Origin: Trebouxia sp. TZW2008
Taxonomy: Eukaryota; Chlorophyta; Trebouxiophyceae; Trebouxiales; Trebouxiaceae
Direction of reading: 5' to 3'
NCBI GenBank assembly: GCA_002118135.1
Contig: BDIU01000326.1
Span: 62,001-126,000, forward strand
DNA length: 64,000 nt
Below the pieces are notes generated by a model that worked only from the letters and a program-made list of their open reading frames with translations, did not search any database and was not told the origin of the DNA. The stretch's first letter is position 1, and each line of letters begins with the position of its first letter. Below, piece after piece: positions 1-12,380 of the stretch. The position numbers and the translations under genes were made by a program.

Positions 1-3000
1 GCAACACAGATGAGGCAATGACTGTTAATCAGCACAAACAGGGGTCTCACAATTATCACAGCCCAAATGTAAATATAATGGCTTGTGTGTCACAAGCACC
101 AGCGATAAGTCTACACAGCATGCTGGAAATCTCGACCTTTGCATGCTGTTACTGGTATCTGGAAAATGCTTACATGACCTGGTGTAATGCAAGGCTCAAT
201 CAGCAACACGAACACGCATGCATCCAACAGCAAACCTGTTGCAGGCTTGCTTGATCTTGTGCTAGGACAGGTTCATAGACATGTTGGTGGTTGGTGGACA
301 TGAAAAGGGACTGCTGACCTGACAAAATGCGTGCACAGTTGCGGAGGAACTGCACTGACCGCTGGCAATGGGCTGTCACGGTCATGCCGTTGATACAGCC
401 TAATCAGCATCTCCTGAGACGCTCGCACCACAGCATGACTGCTGTTGATGAGCTGGCCCTCTCTGGACGGCATGTCTAGAACCACACGCCACAGGAAGTC
501 CACCCCTGCAGACACTCATGAGCTCAGGCGCCGCCTGATTTGATACAGAAACTGACTACAGCTGCTTGGCTCACGGTGCGACAGAAAGAGGTGTAGCTTC
601 AGAATGCTGGCACATGCATCAGTTGTGACACCCAGTACCAAGACAGGTAGAGAGTTCAACGGGTACATCCAAGGGAATTCAACAGAACTATGGGGGCAAA
701 AAGACTACAAACTATTTGCATACAGTAATATCGATGTTCTGCTTTCATGAGCTGAGATATAGATTGATTCCTGGCAGTAAACCTGGCTTGACATTGCCGC
801 ATATGCAACATGGTCATCTAGTCCAGGCGTGCTGAATGACTTAATCCCAAGGGGCGTGTGAGCAGCACAACAGCATATGTGGCCTGTATGGGGAAGGGTC
901 ACTGCTTACCAGGAAGATCAAGCTCCAGGTCTGATTTGCTGTCCTTCCTCTTTTCCTCAGCCAACTGCAAATACCAAACTCAGCAGATGTGAACCACAGA
1001 GTGTATGTGAATCATGCACAATAGCAGATACATGATTGACATGATAACTTTCTCAGCGGTAATAAAGTAAGCCAAAGGATGCTTTGTCCCCAACTGCAAC
1101 AAGAGCAAGGCGTGCAGTCAGGTGACGCAGCACCACTTGCAAAAATCTATGCCTGCCTTGCTTGCTATAAAGTTGTTACTCACCGCATTGAAGTAAGCAG
1201 CAAAGCAGCGATAGCCACTCTCAGACATGGTGCAAGGATCCAAGCGAGCCATCTTTTCAGTGACCAACAGCTGACTGCTGTTCCTGTCAATGATGACCCA
1301 GTAAAGTTCAGCCCGCCCAGATATGCTCTGGGTGTCTTGCAACACATTGTAGAACCAATCAAATGCAATATCCTTGTCTGACTGCACAAGTGCCCCTTCC
1401 ACAAGGCTTTCCCAGAACCTGGCGCATTGCACAAAATCAAGAAAAGAGCAAGAAGGGCCACCGCAGCCTGAGAGCTGTCAACACCACATGAACTGCACTG
1501 TGATTGGTGAACTCTGGTAGAATACAGTGTCCACAGAGGTTTTGACGAGTCAACAACAAACATGACTTGTCAGGTTTGAGCTAGTTGTTAAAGATGTTGA
1601 TGCATGCAACAGCAAGAAGCTGATGAGTATGCTGTTGCACATTAAAGAGGCAGCTGGATCAAGTTGCTGGCAGCATACAAAGCGTGTTGGTGCGATGCTC
1701 TCAGCCAGCACACACAGTTTGGCTATTCATGTCAATTGGGCAGATTTACATGAAAGCTTTCTTGAGACTGCTGTACAATTGGGCATTGACAAATTTGCTG
1801 TCTGGCAAGGCAGAGATATGTGCCAGCTCAACACAACTTTACCCTTTGATGAATGGCCAAGTCAGCGGCTCGTCTGTCAGGCGTTCAGCAAGGTCCAGCA
1901 GAAAGCTTGAGAAGGCCATGACAGCAGTGTTGTGGTAATGTTGCCACGCCCCCAAAGCTGACTGCTTGTGTTGTCGCATCTCTCGAGAGTCGCTCATGAA
2001 CCTCTGCAACAATGGTCCAGAAGGCGTGTGCACAGTTGCTGAGCCTCTTGTGGCACATAAAATTGAACATTTTGCTGATGTGATCTGTGTATCAGGCCAA
2101 TATCAGAATGTGTTGCAGAATCAAGGTAAAAATACACAAACATTCCAGGGCTTCTAATCAGGTTACCAATGCTTGAAATGCAAACTGACAGGATGCACAT
2201 TTTTCTTCAGCATCAATGAGAGCTGCACACAGGTACCCTCAGAATATCACCTGCAAACTGCCCAAGAGCAGCTGGAAAATGTCGCCATTGCGCTTCAATA
2301 CATCCAAGAATGGTTTCTGCAAACAACCATGGAAAGGTCAAGAAATAGTTGTGAAGCAAGTTGCGCCATGTCTGCATGCATGTGAACAGTTGCATTTGCA
2401 ATCAAGCAGCAGCTATTGTAGCACAATGCCAAAAGTTTTGAAAATGTTGGTGGAAAATGTGAGCGTGGGGCTCAGCTGCATCAGGCTGTAAATGCCTTGA
2501 CTCACCGCATGATTGCCAGAGTTAGAAATCAAATGATGCAGGACGCGCATGGCAGGTAGCGCCTTGTCACCCCCATTCAGCTCTTGGACTAGCTGAGAGA
2601 CAATGTCCAAGGCCAAAGCCCGAGTGTCTGGGCTTTTGTTGGTGAGAGCATAGTCACGCAGCACACCCGCAAAACACATTGCCATGTCCAAGGGTGCAGG
2701 CACATGGGAGACCAGAGAGATGCGCCACAGCAGTCCCAGAATACGCTTGGTCATGACGCCCTGCAGCCATGACACAGGTTACTTGACTCATCAGATGCCT
2801 GTCACAAGATGTTCTGAGCATATGAAAGGCATGCATCATTAGGCAGCAGCAGCAGTTCCTGCAAAAAAGGCAGCAGCATGATGCTTACAGGTTCATGGCT
2901 GTGCTGCACGGGCTGGTGTTTGTACAGGTGTAATGTTATTCAGCCAGGATTTAGCTATTTATTGTGCATGATGCAAAAAGCCTCCATGCTAGGCTGTGCT

Positions 3001-6000
3001 ACATATGCCACTGATCAATCCCTGCTCCCGTGTGTTGCCATGCTATCTACACATATGCTGTTGGCATAATGTCATTCCAACAAGCACTATCAGCCATTGT
3101 GTATTATGCGCCACACAATGGATAGTTGACGATTGGCAGAATAAGCTTACGCTCACAGCATAAGTGCAGGAAAGCATGGCAACAAGTAGCTCATGCGTAA
3201 GATATGTAGCACAGCCTAGCATGGAGGCATTTGCATTGGAGCAGGACTGTCGAAGCATGCTATAGGCAAAATTAGGTATTGCAAGTACAATTGCAAGCAG
3301 GCTCCTCAACAGGTTCTGATGCAAAGCTCACCTGAGTGTCAACCTTGGCCAGTCTGAACAGCAGCACCATGCCTTGTTTGTTGCCACCATCGCGACGCGC
3401 TGCACTTGACTCAAACTTCTTGAACAAAAAGTCCAGCTGATCCTCATTGAATGACTGGGCAAGCTCTGCTAGCATGTTGAAGACATTGATCCTGACAGCC
3501 TCAAAGGTATCAGGCTGCATGACATGGCAACCAGTCAGGCTGATAAGGCACACAAATGCTGGTCATCAGCATGCATCAGCACCAGCACCAGCACCGAAAT
3601 CAAGTGCTGTGCAACACAGGACACACAACAAACAGCTGATATAGTGCATATCGTGGGAGGCGGTTGGTCAGCTTTGCATTATCTCGGCGTTGTCACCAAA
3701 ACGTCAAAAGATAAACCATGGCAAGCAAGCAGGCTGTACATGCTTTGTCTTGGCCTATCTTGCCAGCTGAATAGGCGGACCAAAGATCGCAGATCACTGC
3801 CTCATTAAATGACCAGTGTGGACTGACTAAGCCACACTAAAGGAGTATCACTAGACTTTGTGGTTACATGCATTGATGTGTTCCAGACATGAGGGAGTCA
3901 TGAATTGTAAGCACACAACCTGTGCACATGCTGGAGTGACGTAGTCACCTTCTCTGTCAGGTCCCACAGCAACGCAATGTGATCCTGCTGCAGGCTGTCC
4001 TCAGCAACCAGATATCGCAGAACTTTTTGGACCTGCACACAAATGTGTGTTGTTGCTAAGATGCGTATTCAGACAGTTTGCGCTATGCAACTACACCATA
4101 GGAGAATGATATGCAAACAAAGCAGGCCAGCTGACATAAGCATATTCAGATTGTGCCGGTATTGGATCAAGATGGACACAGCAGCAGACTGGAATCATGT
4201 TGACCTGACCTGATCAACATACTGCTTCTGATGCAGGTTTGCTCGTAGCAGTTGCCCAACTACATTGTGTGATTTCAGCCAAGCTGTGGTCTGCTGCATG
4301 GGCCCATCCTGATCTCCCTTGGACAGGTCTACTGCCCTTTTGACAAGTGCATGTGTCTCACGGACAGCACTCAGATGTTTGTTGAAGTTGCTGAAGCTCA
4401 ACATTTGAAGCACAAACTTCCGCTGGACAATCCCAACCTGCAGATACATGTCCTTACTTCCGAATGCAAGTGAAAAGTTATACTGGTCAGCAGAAGACAC
4501 TGTAATGCAGCATGTTTGCATGCACTGCCACAGAAAGGCACTCTTCAAAGTGCCATTCACCATGCTGACATGCAATTTGATGGGTGTGTACCAGCTCATC
4601 AGCTTGGAATGGAGTCTGTGCTCGGCCTAATAGCAGGAACAGGTTGTGGAAAACTGTAGACAAATGCTGAAACATTCTGTCTGAGCCGCCCTCGCTCAAC
4701 TGCTCCACGTTCTGCTCAATTGCATCTTCAATGAATGTCAGAACTTCCTCAAGATCCTGCTCAGGCACAGTCTAGGTGCACAGCGAGCTCATACCGGTTC
4801 AAATGAATACAATGCTGCCGCAAGCTGCGTCTAACAGAGCCACCAATTGGTGCTACAGGGAGACAGCTTGCAGACAAAGGCCTCTGACAGCATGGCAGGT
4901 GGGGCTGCATGCAAACATCAGCATTGTGTCTGAAGCTGCAAAAGTAGCATAGTTTTGAAACATACCTTTTCAAAGCTATCCACAAATTGGTTGGTGGCAA
5001 CTGACAGGCAAGCTGCCATGACAAGAAGCATGTGTTTCAGCAATTCCATGGAAAGCTTTGTAGGACTCGTCATTGCCTGCAGCACAACGCGAGAAGTGTC
5101 ATCATGAATCAGGGCAACTTGCTGGCCCAGCTGCATGCAAGAATTGCCAGTATTTGCCACAACAAGCCTGCTATGCAAGCTGATCAATGTCATCTTGCAT
5201 TGGATGGAAAAAGTCTGCACCTGATGCATGTGGTGGAAGCCTTTTCTGTACCCAAAGTAGTTGATGAAGTATGCTGGCCAGCTGAAAGTCTCAAAATGGG
5301 AACAGTCTTGGACATCCGTCTCTGAAGGATCTGACAGAAGCAGAGGCGATGCGTCTGGCGGACGTGGTTTTGCATATCGGCTAGGCAACTCGCGTGGCAT
5401 TTTAGCTGGTAGTGCACTCTCTGCATTCTTGAAATTGAACATGGAGTCTGAATCAAATGCATGCATGAGGGGTTCCAGCAATGCCATCAAATCAGCTTCA
5501 TCCTCGATTGCTTGAGCCACATCGATCTCATCGACAATGTCATGCTGTGACAGTTTTGCTGCTGTAAGATCAACCAGTCCAGTCACAGCATCAAATATCT
5601 GAAGCTGAAGATTGTCATTCCATCCAGTGATGGCAGAATCCAGTAGAACCTTTTCAAAAGCATCTGTCAGAGGTCCACGAATGAATTTTCTGACAATTTC
5701 AAGGTCTCGCATGCCCCCCCTGCCATCATTAATAACAAGTGGTTGGCTGAGGCAACACTGACATCGTGATAGGTCTTGTCATTGAGCAGGCAGCATCAAA
5801 CATCAAGTCCATTTGCAGCAAATGGCTCATCCCAATGTGGACATGGTAGCAGAGATTCTTCCTCTGTAGCATGCTCATGCAAATCACCCTGTTCAGCTAC
5901 CTGTCAGGGTGTTTGATCAGTGCTGCTGCTGCTTTCTCACAGTCTACCAAACAACCAATATGGACCACCCAGCCGCCTCTGTTGAGCCCGTCGTTCAGTT

Positions 6001-6214
6001 TCTGTAGTGAGTGTGAGGGGAAACCTAGACTTCTTTCGATCTCTTCCTCGCTACTGGCAGTGGTCGAGGAGTATGCACTTGTCTCGGACGATAAGGTTGC
6101 TTCCGCCTCGATGCCGGCATCAGCAACGCTGCCGTCCGGCGAGTCGGCGTCATCTCCAGACGGACTACCGCTGGCTACCGAAGAGGGCCCAGGCGGACTC
6201 TTAGGCCCGTCCAT
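1..6214 (-). CDS. USP9X/FAM-type ubiquitin carboxyl-terminal hydrolase, N-terminal part (3' end off window)
   Basis: Large deubiquitinase of the USP9X/fat-facets family, which removes ubiquitin from protein substrates. Only the N-terminal helical-repeat part lies here; the catalytic Cys/His boxes would be left of position 1. Likely exons on the minus strand: 5901-6214, 4966-5719, about 4630-4770, 4210-4437, 3949-4032, 3332-3514, 2506-2760, about 1184-1430 and about 390-506; the parts between 1430 and 2500 are unresolved. The start is MDGPKSPPG at 6214, followed by an acidic Ser-rich leader and a conserved start-of-domain segment. Diagnostic family stretches are FVLQMLSFSNFNKHL (exon 4), NEDQLDFLFKKFE (3332-3514), RILGLLWRISL (2506-2760) and VDFLWRVVLDMP (near 490), in family order. 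Near 385-270 the likely frame changes, so this end needs transcript data. It is divergent from the gamma-CA gene, 306 bp away. Family call is confident; exon limits are approximate. Confidence 0.85.
2968..3243. repeat. Foldback (inverted) repeat in a USP9X-like intron
   Basis: Two arms of about 90 bp, at about 2968-3066 and 3150-3243, are imperfect reverse complements. The core CATGCTAGGCTGTGCTACAT near 2987 reappears inverted near 3207, and a second block (TGTTGCCATGCT against AGCATGGCAACA) keeps the same order. The loop holds a smaller hairpin (CCATTGTGT / ACACAATGG). The structure fits a MITE-like foldback element or local inverted duplication. No clear target-site duplication was found. 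Confidence 0.65.
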
Positions 6215-6520
6215 GTGCTGTGTTTATTGCATGCAGACCAGACAGGGATCGTTGCGATGCCCGAGTGCGCAGAGTTTATCGATGCACAGAATGCCTTTAT
6301 GTACACAGGACGCGACTTCTTGTGCGCGGTGATCCAGAGAACGCTGATCCGCATGTCAGCACAGTATCGGAACAATTGAACTGCTGGAAGTCATGAACAG
6401 GTGATTGAATTTCAGCTCATTAGTAACATGTCTTCAGTATGTCTGTGCTGATCAAGCATGTCGTGAGCGCTGGTGTCGGTGTGCCCTGCGATCTCTAGCG
6501 GAAGGTATCAAAGGTACAGC
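6215..6520. promoter_or_regulatory. Shared divergent promoter region, USP9X-like / gamma-CA-like
   Basis: About 306 bp separate the two start codons, which point away from each other, so this segment must hold both promoters and 5' UTRs. I see no convincing TATA box or named regulatory motif. The assignment rests on gene geometry only. Confidence 0.4.
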
Positions 6521-7474
6521 ATGTCTTGGCTGCTGTACAGAGCGGGATTTTGGATCAGGGAGACAGGACAGGCCCTTGATCGGTTGGGCTGCAGACTGCA
6601 GGGCAGCAATGCCTTCGCTGAGGAGTGTAAGAGTACTTGTGTCACGCACAGACAATGTCAGTCAAACGATGCTGACGTGCTGTGCTACCTGCGCAGTTTC
6701 TAGGCATCGCACAATCATGAACCTGTCGACACAACAGCCAGCCGTTGCCCAAGATGTCTTCGTTGCTCCAAGCGCGGCGGTCATCGGCAATGTCTCACTT
6801 GGCAGCAAAGCATCTGTTTGGTACGGCTGTGTATTGAAAGGTAAGCTGTCGTAGAGCCATACATATACTGCTTGCCTGCGGTCACATCTGCCCTTAATCT
6901 CTGCACGTGCCCCACAGGTGACGAAGGCAACATCACAATCGGCAACAATAGCAATCTGCAGGATGGCACAGTTGTTAGATCTTCAGCTTCTGCTCTTGGA
7001 ACTCCAGCAGTGACTGGCACCACCATTGGAAACAATGTCACTATTGGCCACAATGCCACTCTGCGTGCTTGCACCATAGCAGATGCCAGCCTGATAGGCA
7101 TGGATGCAACCATTCTGGAGGGCGCTCAGGTGACATGTGCATGCTGTTTTCCACATAATGCAGGCACAAAGTCCTGAATACTTGGCTTCATGCTTGTTTG
7201 GCAACAATACATTCTATTGTATGGCGGGGTTTTCAAAACTGCATGTGGCTGGCAGGTGGAGAGTGGCGCTCTTGTTGCAGCAGGAGCAGTTGTGCAACCA
7301 AACACAACAGTAGCAGCAGGACAAGTGTGGGCAGGCAACCCAGCTAGATTCATCAGGGACTTGAAACCAAATGAGAAGGACTTCATGCACAAGTCAGCTG
7401 CAGCGTACTGTGCATTAGGGGAGGAGCATTTCCAATTCACAAAAGACGGTCCACCTGCAGCGCATAATTTGTGA
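6521..7474 (+). CDS. Gamma-type carbonic anhydrase-like subunit of mitochondrial complex I
   Basis: Left-handed beta-helix protein of the plant/algal gamma-CA family, which forms the matrix domain on the membrane arm of respiratory complex I. Exons 6521-6624, 6704-6840, 6918-7129 and 7256-7474 join in frame to about 223 residues. Exon 1 carries the family N-terminus (FWIRETGQALDRLGCRLQG); exon 2 the HRTIMNL and FVAPSAAVIGN segments; later exons the hexapeptide repeats and the C-terminal VWAGNPARFIRDL. Of the three histidines that bind metal in active gamma-CAs only the middle one seems present (NVTIGHNATL). The others read Arg (TVVRSS in place of the LVHV-type segment; TLRACT in place of VLHGCT). 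That points to the catalytically degenerate CAL class. Introns are short (67-126 bp). The next gene, LPLAT, is on the same strand. Confidence 0.92.
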
Positions 7475-8068
7475 GTTCTGCTGCAGAATCCATCTGCACA
7501 AGGCGCGATTGGGATAGGTTCTCATTTTTGCAGCATCAGCTTACAGCGAGCTGCTCACTGCGGCCAGTCAACAAAGTCCAATACGGTTATAGTCATGGTC
7601 TGCAAGCCATTTGCAGCCTGTTTGCCAGTCACGTGGTCAAAATCAATCGAGTAAATGTATTGGCTGTCAAGCAGGCGTTAGAGCACTGGATGCTGGCAGC
7701 GTGCTGGCCCTGCTTTCTACAACTGAATTGGCTTGTTTTGGTAAATTGCAAGTCTTGAGCATGACACTGTCAATGCCTTCAACGAGCATCTCAAATCGCC
7801 GGGACATCAAGTGTTGTGATTGCTGCACATGTCGACACATCTAAGCATTGACATGAAAAGATAACATTATCAGTGTGAGTGTAGAACAAGCAGAGTCTGT
7901 CTCTGGCACCCTTCTTCTTGTCCAGGCCTGTCACCATAGAAGTGCGACTTTGACCCGGCATCCGAGCAAGCATTGCAGCGAGTGCACTCTTGTTGTCACT
8001 TGCAAGCATGGAAGACTCCCAATCGCTGCACAACTGAGACACTGTAGGAATGGACTAGCGTGAGCAAC
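7475..8068. other. Intergenic region, no gene seen
   Basis: About 590 bp between the gamma-CA stop and the LPLAT start. It contains only short overlapping open frames without recognisable protein character. It probably holds the 3' UTR of the first gene and the promoter of the second. Confidence 0.5.
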
Positions 8069-11000
8069 ATGAGCGGCCTTCCTCCCACTGCGTGGGAGAG
8101 TGATCTGTCTACAGCTGTCGGTCTGACCGTCTCAGAATTTCGTTTTGCCGTAAGCTTTTTCCTTTCAGTCTTCATATCTTGGTGTTGGAGGTTTGTCCCG
8201 ACAGCGCAAGGTGAGCCAGCGCAACACACAGTTGCCGCGCCTGAGCGATTCAGGCTCTCATTGCCTTGTCCTCCTTGCAGGACGCCACCTGTACGCTATC
8301 GTCACCGGATTTTGCGTCATATACTACCCTTTTGGCAATGGATGCTTTCATGCATTGGTGCCCAGTACCATCACATACTTTGTCATGCGGTATATGCGGC
8401 CACAAGCAGCCAAATTTGCCTGGCTTATTAACTTTACATACTTGATAGGATGGTACGCACTCAATCATAAGCAGGCATCAATGGTTTTTGGAGATGAAGG
8501 AGCTGAATGGTTGTGCTTTGCAAGACAGTCATGTGTCCGGAGCCAGCGGTACAGCCTGGAAGGAAGGACGCATGGATTTTACTGGTGAGGCATTCATGGT
8601 GCATGCCACGCCTGTCTTTGCTGTATTCTCTGCATGCATGCACACTGACATGCTTTTTTGCATTGCACAATGTAGATTTGCCTTACAGGTGCTCAGATGG
8701 TGCTGACATTGAAGATGATATCAGCCGCTGTGTGCTATCATGATGGTCTGAAATCAGCCAAGGTGATGTTGGTTCAACAAGGGATGAGTGCACGCTGATG
8801 TCAATCATTGATTACACGTGACACTGCTGAATCCTTGACAAAACGGCAGCCTGGTCCTGTCTAACCCAGTATGCAGCTCTGTCCTGGCTTATGCATTTAC
8901 CACCCCTTTGAAATTGAGCAGGGAACTGATGGCCATCTAGTATGCAGATGCTCACCTGACTGCTGAGCATATCATCACAGGGCATAATGCACTGTTGCGA
9001 GGACCACCAAAAATATATGCGTGAAGTAGCTCAGTCTCATGTACATGCTGGAATGTGCACAGCAAGCCCAAAGTTCACAGCCAGCACAACCTGTAGCATG
9101 CATCATTGCAAGGCTGCTGCTAGCAGTCTAAGGGCTGCAGCAGGTGTTCCCAGCAAGAGGTTGTGCTTGTTGCAAAGCAGGATCTGACACCGTACCAGGA
9201 GTCCCGTAAGCTTGTTTCCATGCCTAGCCCCCTAGAGTGGCTCAGCTTCATATTTGCTTCTGGAAATCTGCTGGCTGGCCCCTTTTTTGAGCTGAGGGAC
9301 TACAGGGACTACGTCCAGAGACAAGGGCCCTGGGCAGGTTCATCACTCTTACTTCACAAATGGCATGTACACCTTGTCCGTCATGCTTTTGACTATTTGG
9401 CACTTGATGCTGCTTCCTGCAGTAGGTCCTGGTCTCAATTTGTCCAGTGCTTGTTGTGCCGTCGGCTTCCATGAGCCAAGCCCAAATGGCCTGAAGCAGA
9501 CAAGTCACAATGATGACACGCACCATCGCAAACCAAAGCATACATGCTGCAAGATGCTGAGCGATGTACAGCTTGCATGATGTGTGAGTGATATCAAGAT
9601 ACGTCACATGAGGACCAAGCAAAGCTCTATGCAGGGGGCTTTGCAAGTGGTGTGGTGCCGGGTATTGTCAGACTGCTTAAGGCTATACTATGCATGGCAG
9701 TCCACCTCAGGTTGACACAGGGCTTCAACACATCGACTTTGGAGTCTCAGTGGTACTACAGCCAACCTCTATACGTCAGGTAGGCTACTGGAAGCCTTGT
9801 TTGTAATCCTAACAGACACCAAGCGTCACTGCCCTCGGGTCCATCTCAATATGGCACTCCAATACGATGGTGAAGCTGAGGCTGCTTATGGCTTGGTTTG
9901 AGTGGGTTCTTTGCTGCAATGCTGATTCGGCCATGCCCGTGCATGACCAGCAATCTTATGCAATTGAGGCGGCAGCTGACTTTGCATAGTTTTTGCTGGC
10001 AACATTGAGTAGCTGTTATCAAAAGATGACAAAGTTGTGCCTCGTGCAGTAATGCTGAAACTGCTGCCAGAGTATGACTTTAGCGTAGTCTGATGCTTGC
10101 GCTGGCATGAATTTTGATGAATGCCTTGCATGCAAGGTTGGGCATATTGCTTCACGCAGTGTCTGCCATCTTGGCGGTCAAGCAACCTGAATGCATATTG
10201 AGTTGGGGTTGCAGGATATTTGTGTTGTATCTTGTGCCCACAATCTACCGCTTCAAGTACTACTTTGCATGGGCGGTGGCAGAATCTGGCTTGACTGTGT
10301 CTGGCTTCAACTACAATGGCAAGAATGAGCGGGGAGCCTTCAAATGGGACAGATATGTGAACACCAGGATCAGACATGTTGAGTTCCAAACCAGCCTGGC
10401 TAAGCTGCCAGAGCACTGGAATGTCTGCACTGGGCTGTTCCTGCGTCAATGTAGGTTTGTTGGTTTTGTGTCCCAGTAAAAAGGTCCTGCATTCTTGCTC
10501 TTCCTGCGTCAATGCAGATTTGTTGGTTTTGCGTCCCAGTAGAAAGCTCCTGCATGTTTGCTGTGTTGGCAATGCATGCAAGAGGGCATCATGGCATTTC
10601 ATGCTGCCTGCAGGCATGCCATGTCTGCCTGTCATTTGCTGTCGGCTTTCATTGTTGCATGTGCCTTGTAGCCTTGCTGACTTGCGCCTTGAGAAGGTCT
10701 TGCGTTTCGTGCCTGGTGAAGCAAAACATAGGCTTCAAAGATGAAGACGCAAGGTTTGCATGCATGCTATTGTTCACACGAGCTTGCTGTCAATTGTGCT
10801 GAATGTTAGCACTGCATAAACCGCGTATTTGAGTGCATCTTTTGTTGCACTGCTTGCTCCCTATCTGCCTTGTTTAGAAGCTGGATGGCCACTCGCATTC
10901 AGACTGCAGCTCCAGCAGGTGAGCAGCTGATCAACGGTCTGCCATGATCCCGCCCTTCAGCCCAAGAGCAAGATTCCATACCCATCTTGCTGTTTGAGCA

Positions 11001-11910
11001 ACAGCTGCAATTCAATGTGTACAAGGCGTAGATTGCAGGGTGATCACCTGCACTGCTTTATGCATGCTGGTAGATGGTGCAAATTTTGTTGCCCCAAATT
11101 CCCAATCACAGAGAGATCACCAGTCAAGCTCCAATAGCATGTGTTTCCATCAAGCAATGTGTCTGTGCAGATGTGTACGAGAGGTTGACCCCTAAGGGCA
11201 AGCCCCCAACCTTCTTCACCCTCATTGTCACTCAGCTGGTCAGTGGAGTCTGGCATGGGCTGTTTCCAGGCTATGTACTCTTCTTCATCAGCTCTGCACT
11301 CATGTTCCAGTCGTCCAAGGTGCTGTACCGCTACGAGCGCAATTGGCCCAAGTCCGTCCAGACCTTCCCTCTTTGGACCCTGGCTAAGTGGGCTTACACA
11401 GCTTTCACGCTGAACTACTGTGCCAGCGCTTTCTTGGTGAGCCTCTGCAAGCTTGCAAGCTTTTGGCCAATATCCTCAAGATTGATACTGCCATTCCGCT
11501 GTTTTGACCAAACTCAGCTCAAATTTGCTGTACATAATGGAAATGGCTGCTGTCACTGAAAAGAAGCACGTAGGTGTCACATGCAACTGGTTCTGAGCAG
11601 CCTGCTGACAGTGCTGGCATGTTATTGCATCCCCACTGCATGCATGCAGTTTCAGTCGTAGCGCTGTGCGATGCAGATCCTAACATTCAAGGAGAGCCTT
11701 GCAGTTTGGAGGTCCATCAGTTTCCTTGGTCATTTCCTGATGATTGCGCTGATCTTAGTCAGCATTGTCCTGCCGCCAAGGTCGCCAAAAAAGTCCAAGC
11801 CACATGTCAAGAGTGAACAGCAACAGCAGAAGCCTGAATCAGAGTCTAGTGTGAAAGCCAGTTGGGCTACAGACACAATGACAGGACCTTCTGATGACAA
11901 GGCGCAGTAG
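8069..11910 (+). CDS. MBOAT lysophospholipid acyltransferase (plant LPCAT/LPEAT type)
   Basis: Membrane-bound O-acyltransferase that re-acylates lysophospholipids with acyl-CoA in the ER (Lands cycle). Likely exons: 8069-8210, 8281-8452, 8529-8584, 8689-8762, 9181-9337, 9635-9779, 10215-10450, 11171-11436 and 11677-11910, giving about 490 residues. The collinear match to plant LPCATs is strong: TAWKEGRMDFTG, MPSPLEWLSF then FASGNLLAGPFFELRDY, YRFKYYFAWAVAESG, KWDRYVNTR (the conserved WD segment), and SGVWHGLFPGY with the probable catalytic His. Many hydrophobic helices are present, and the C-terminus is Lys- and Gln-rich, as is usual for ER retention. The ATG at 8069 was chosen because the frame upstream begins with GTG. 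The donor of exon 7 is embedded in a 64-bp tandem duplication. Intron 7 (about 720 bp) is the longest. Confidence 0.93.
10437..10560 (+). repeat. 64-bp tandem duplication spanning an LPLAT splice donor
   Basis: The segment starting TTCCTGCGTCAATG near 10437 recurs 64 bp later, with the following TTTGTTGGTTTTG and TCCCAGTA blocks also repeated. In copy 1 the exon end reads CGTCAAT|GTAGGT, a donor. In copy 2 the same place reads CGTCAATGCAGAT, so the donor GT is lost. Confidence 0.8.
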
Positions 11911-12380
11911 GCAGAATATGTTTGAAGTTGGCTTCAGGAATGTAGATGTTGCTGATGCCCTGTTGGCAGACAGTTGATGAGTGTGCACTTTTCCATTTGA
12001 GTCGTTTTTGTATTTGTGTATGTGTCGAGAGAACACCAGCAAGTCAACTGATTGTGACAAGCATGAGGTCAGCTGATGTGAAATGACTTTCACTGTAGAG
12101 ATCTGTAAGCAACTGTGAGGCCCTGAGGAGCACAAATGGTCAGCAGACTAGGCAATAGCTCCAGACATAGCGAGAAGCAAGTTCACTTGTCCACAACATT
12201 GCAGTGTCATTTAGAAAATTGCCCAATTTGGCACATGCTCAGAAACATGTCTTGATCTCAGCTGCGAGCGTAACAGCAAGCGCACACGTACCTGTTGAAC
12301 TTGTGCTGTGCTTGACTGCTCAGGGAAGTTTCAATCGTTGCTAACCAATGCAGCTTCTGTGAACCCGCTGGTTCCACTAG
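11911..12380. other. Intergenic region, no gene seen
   Basis: About 470 bp between the LPLAT stop and the next start codon, both on the plus strand. No conserved coding, RNA or repeat signal was recognised. Confidence 0.45.
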
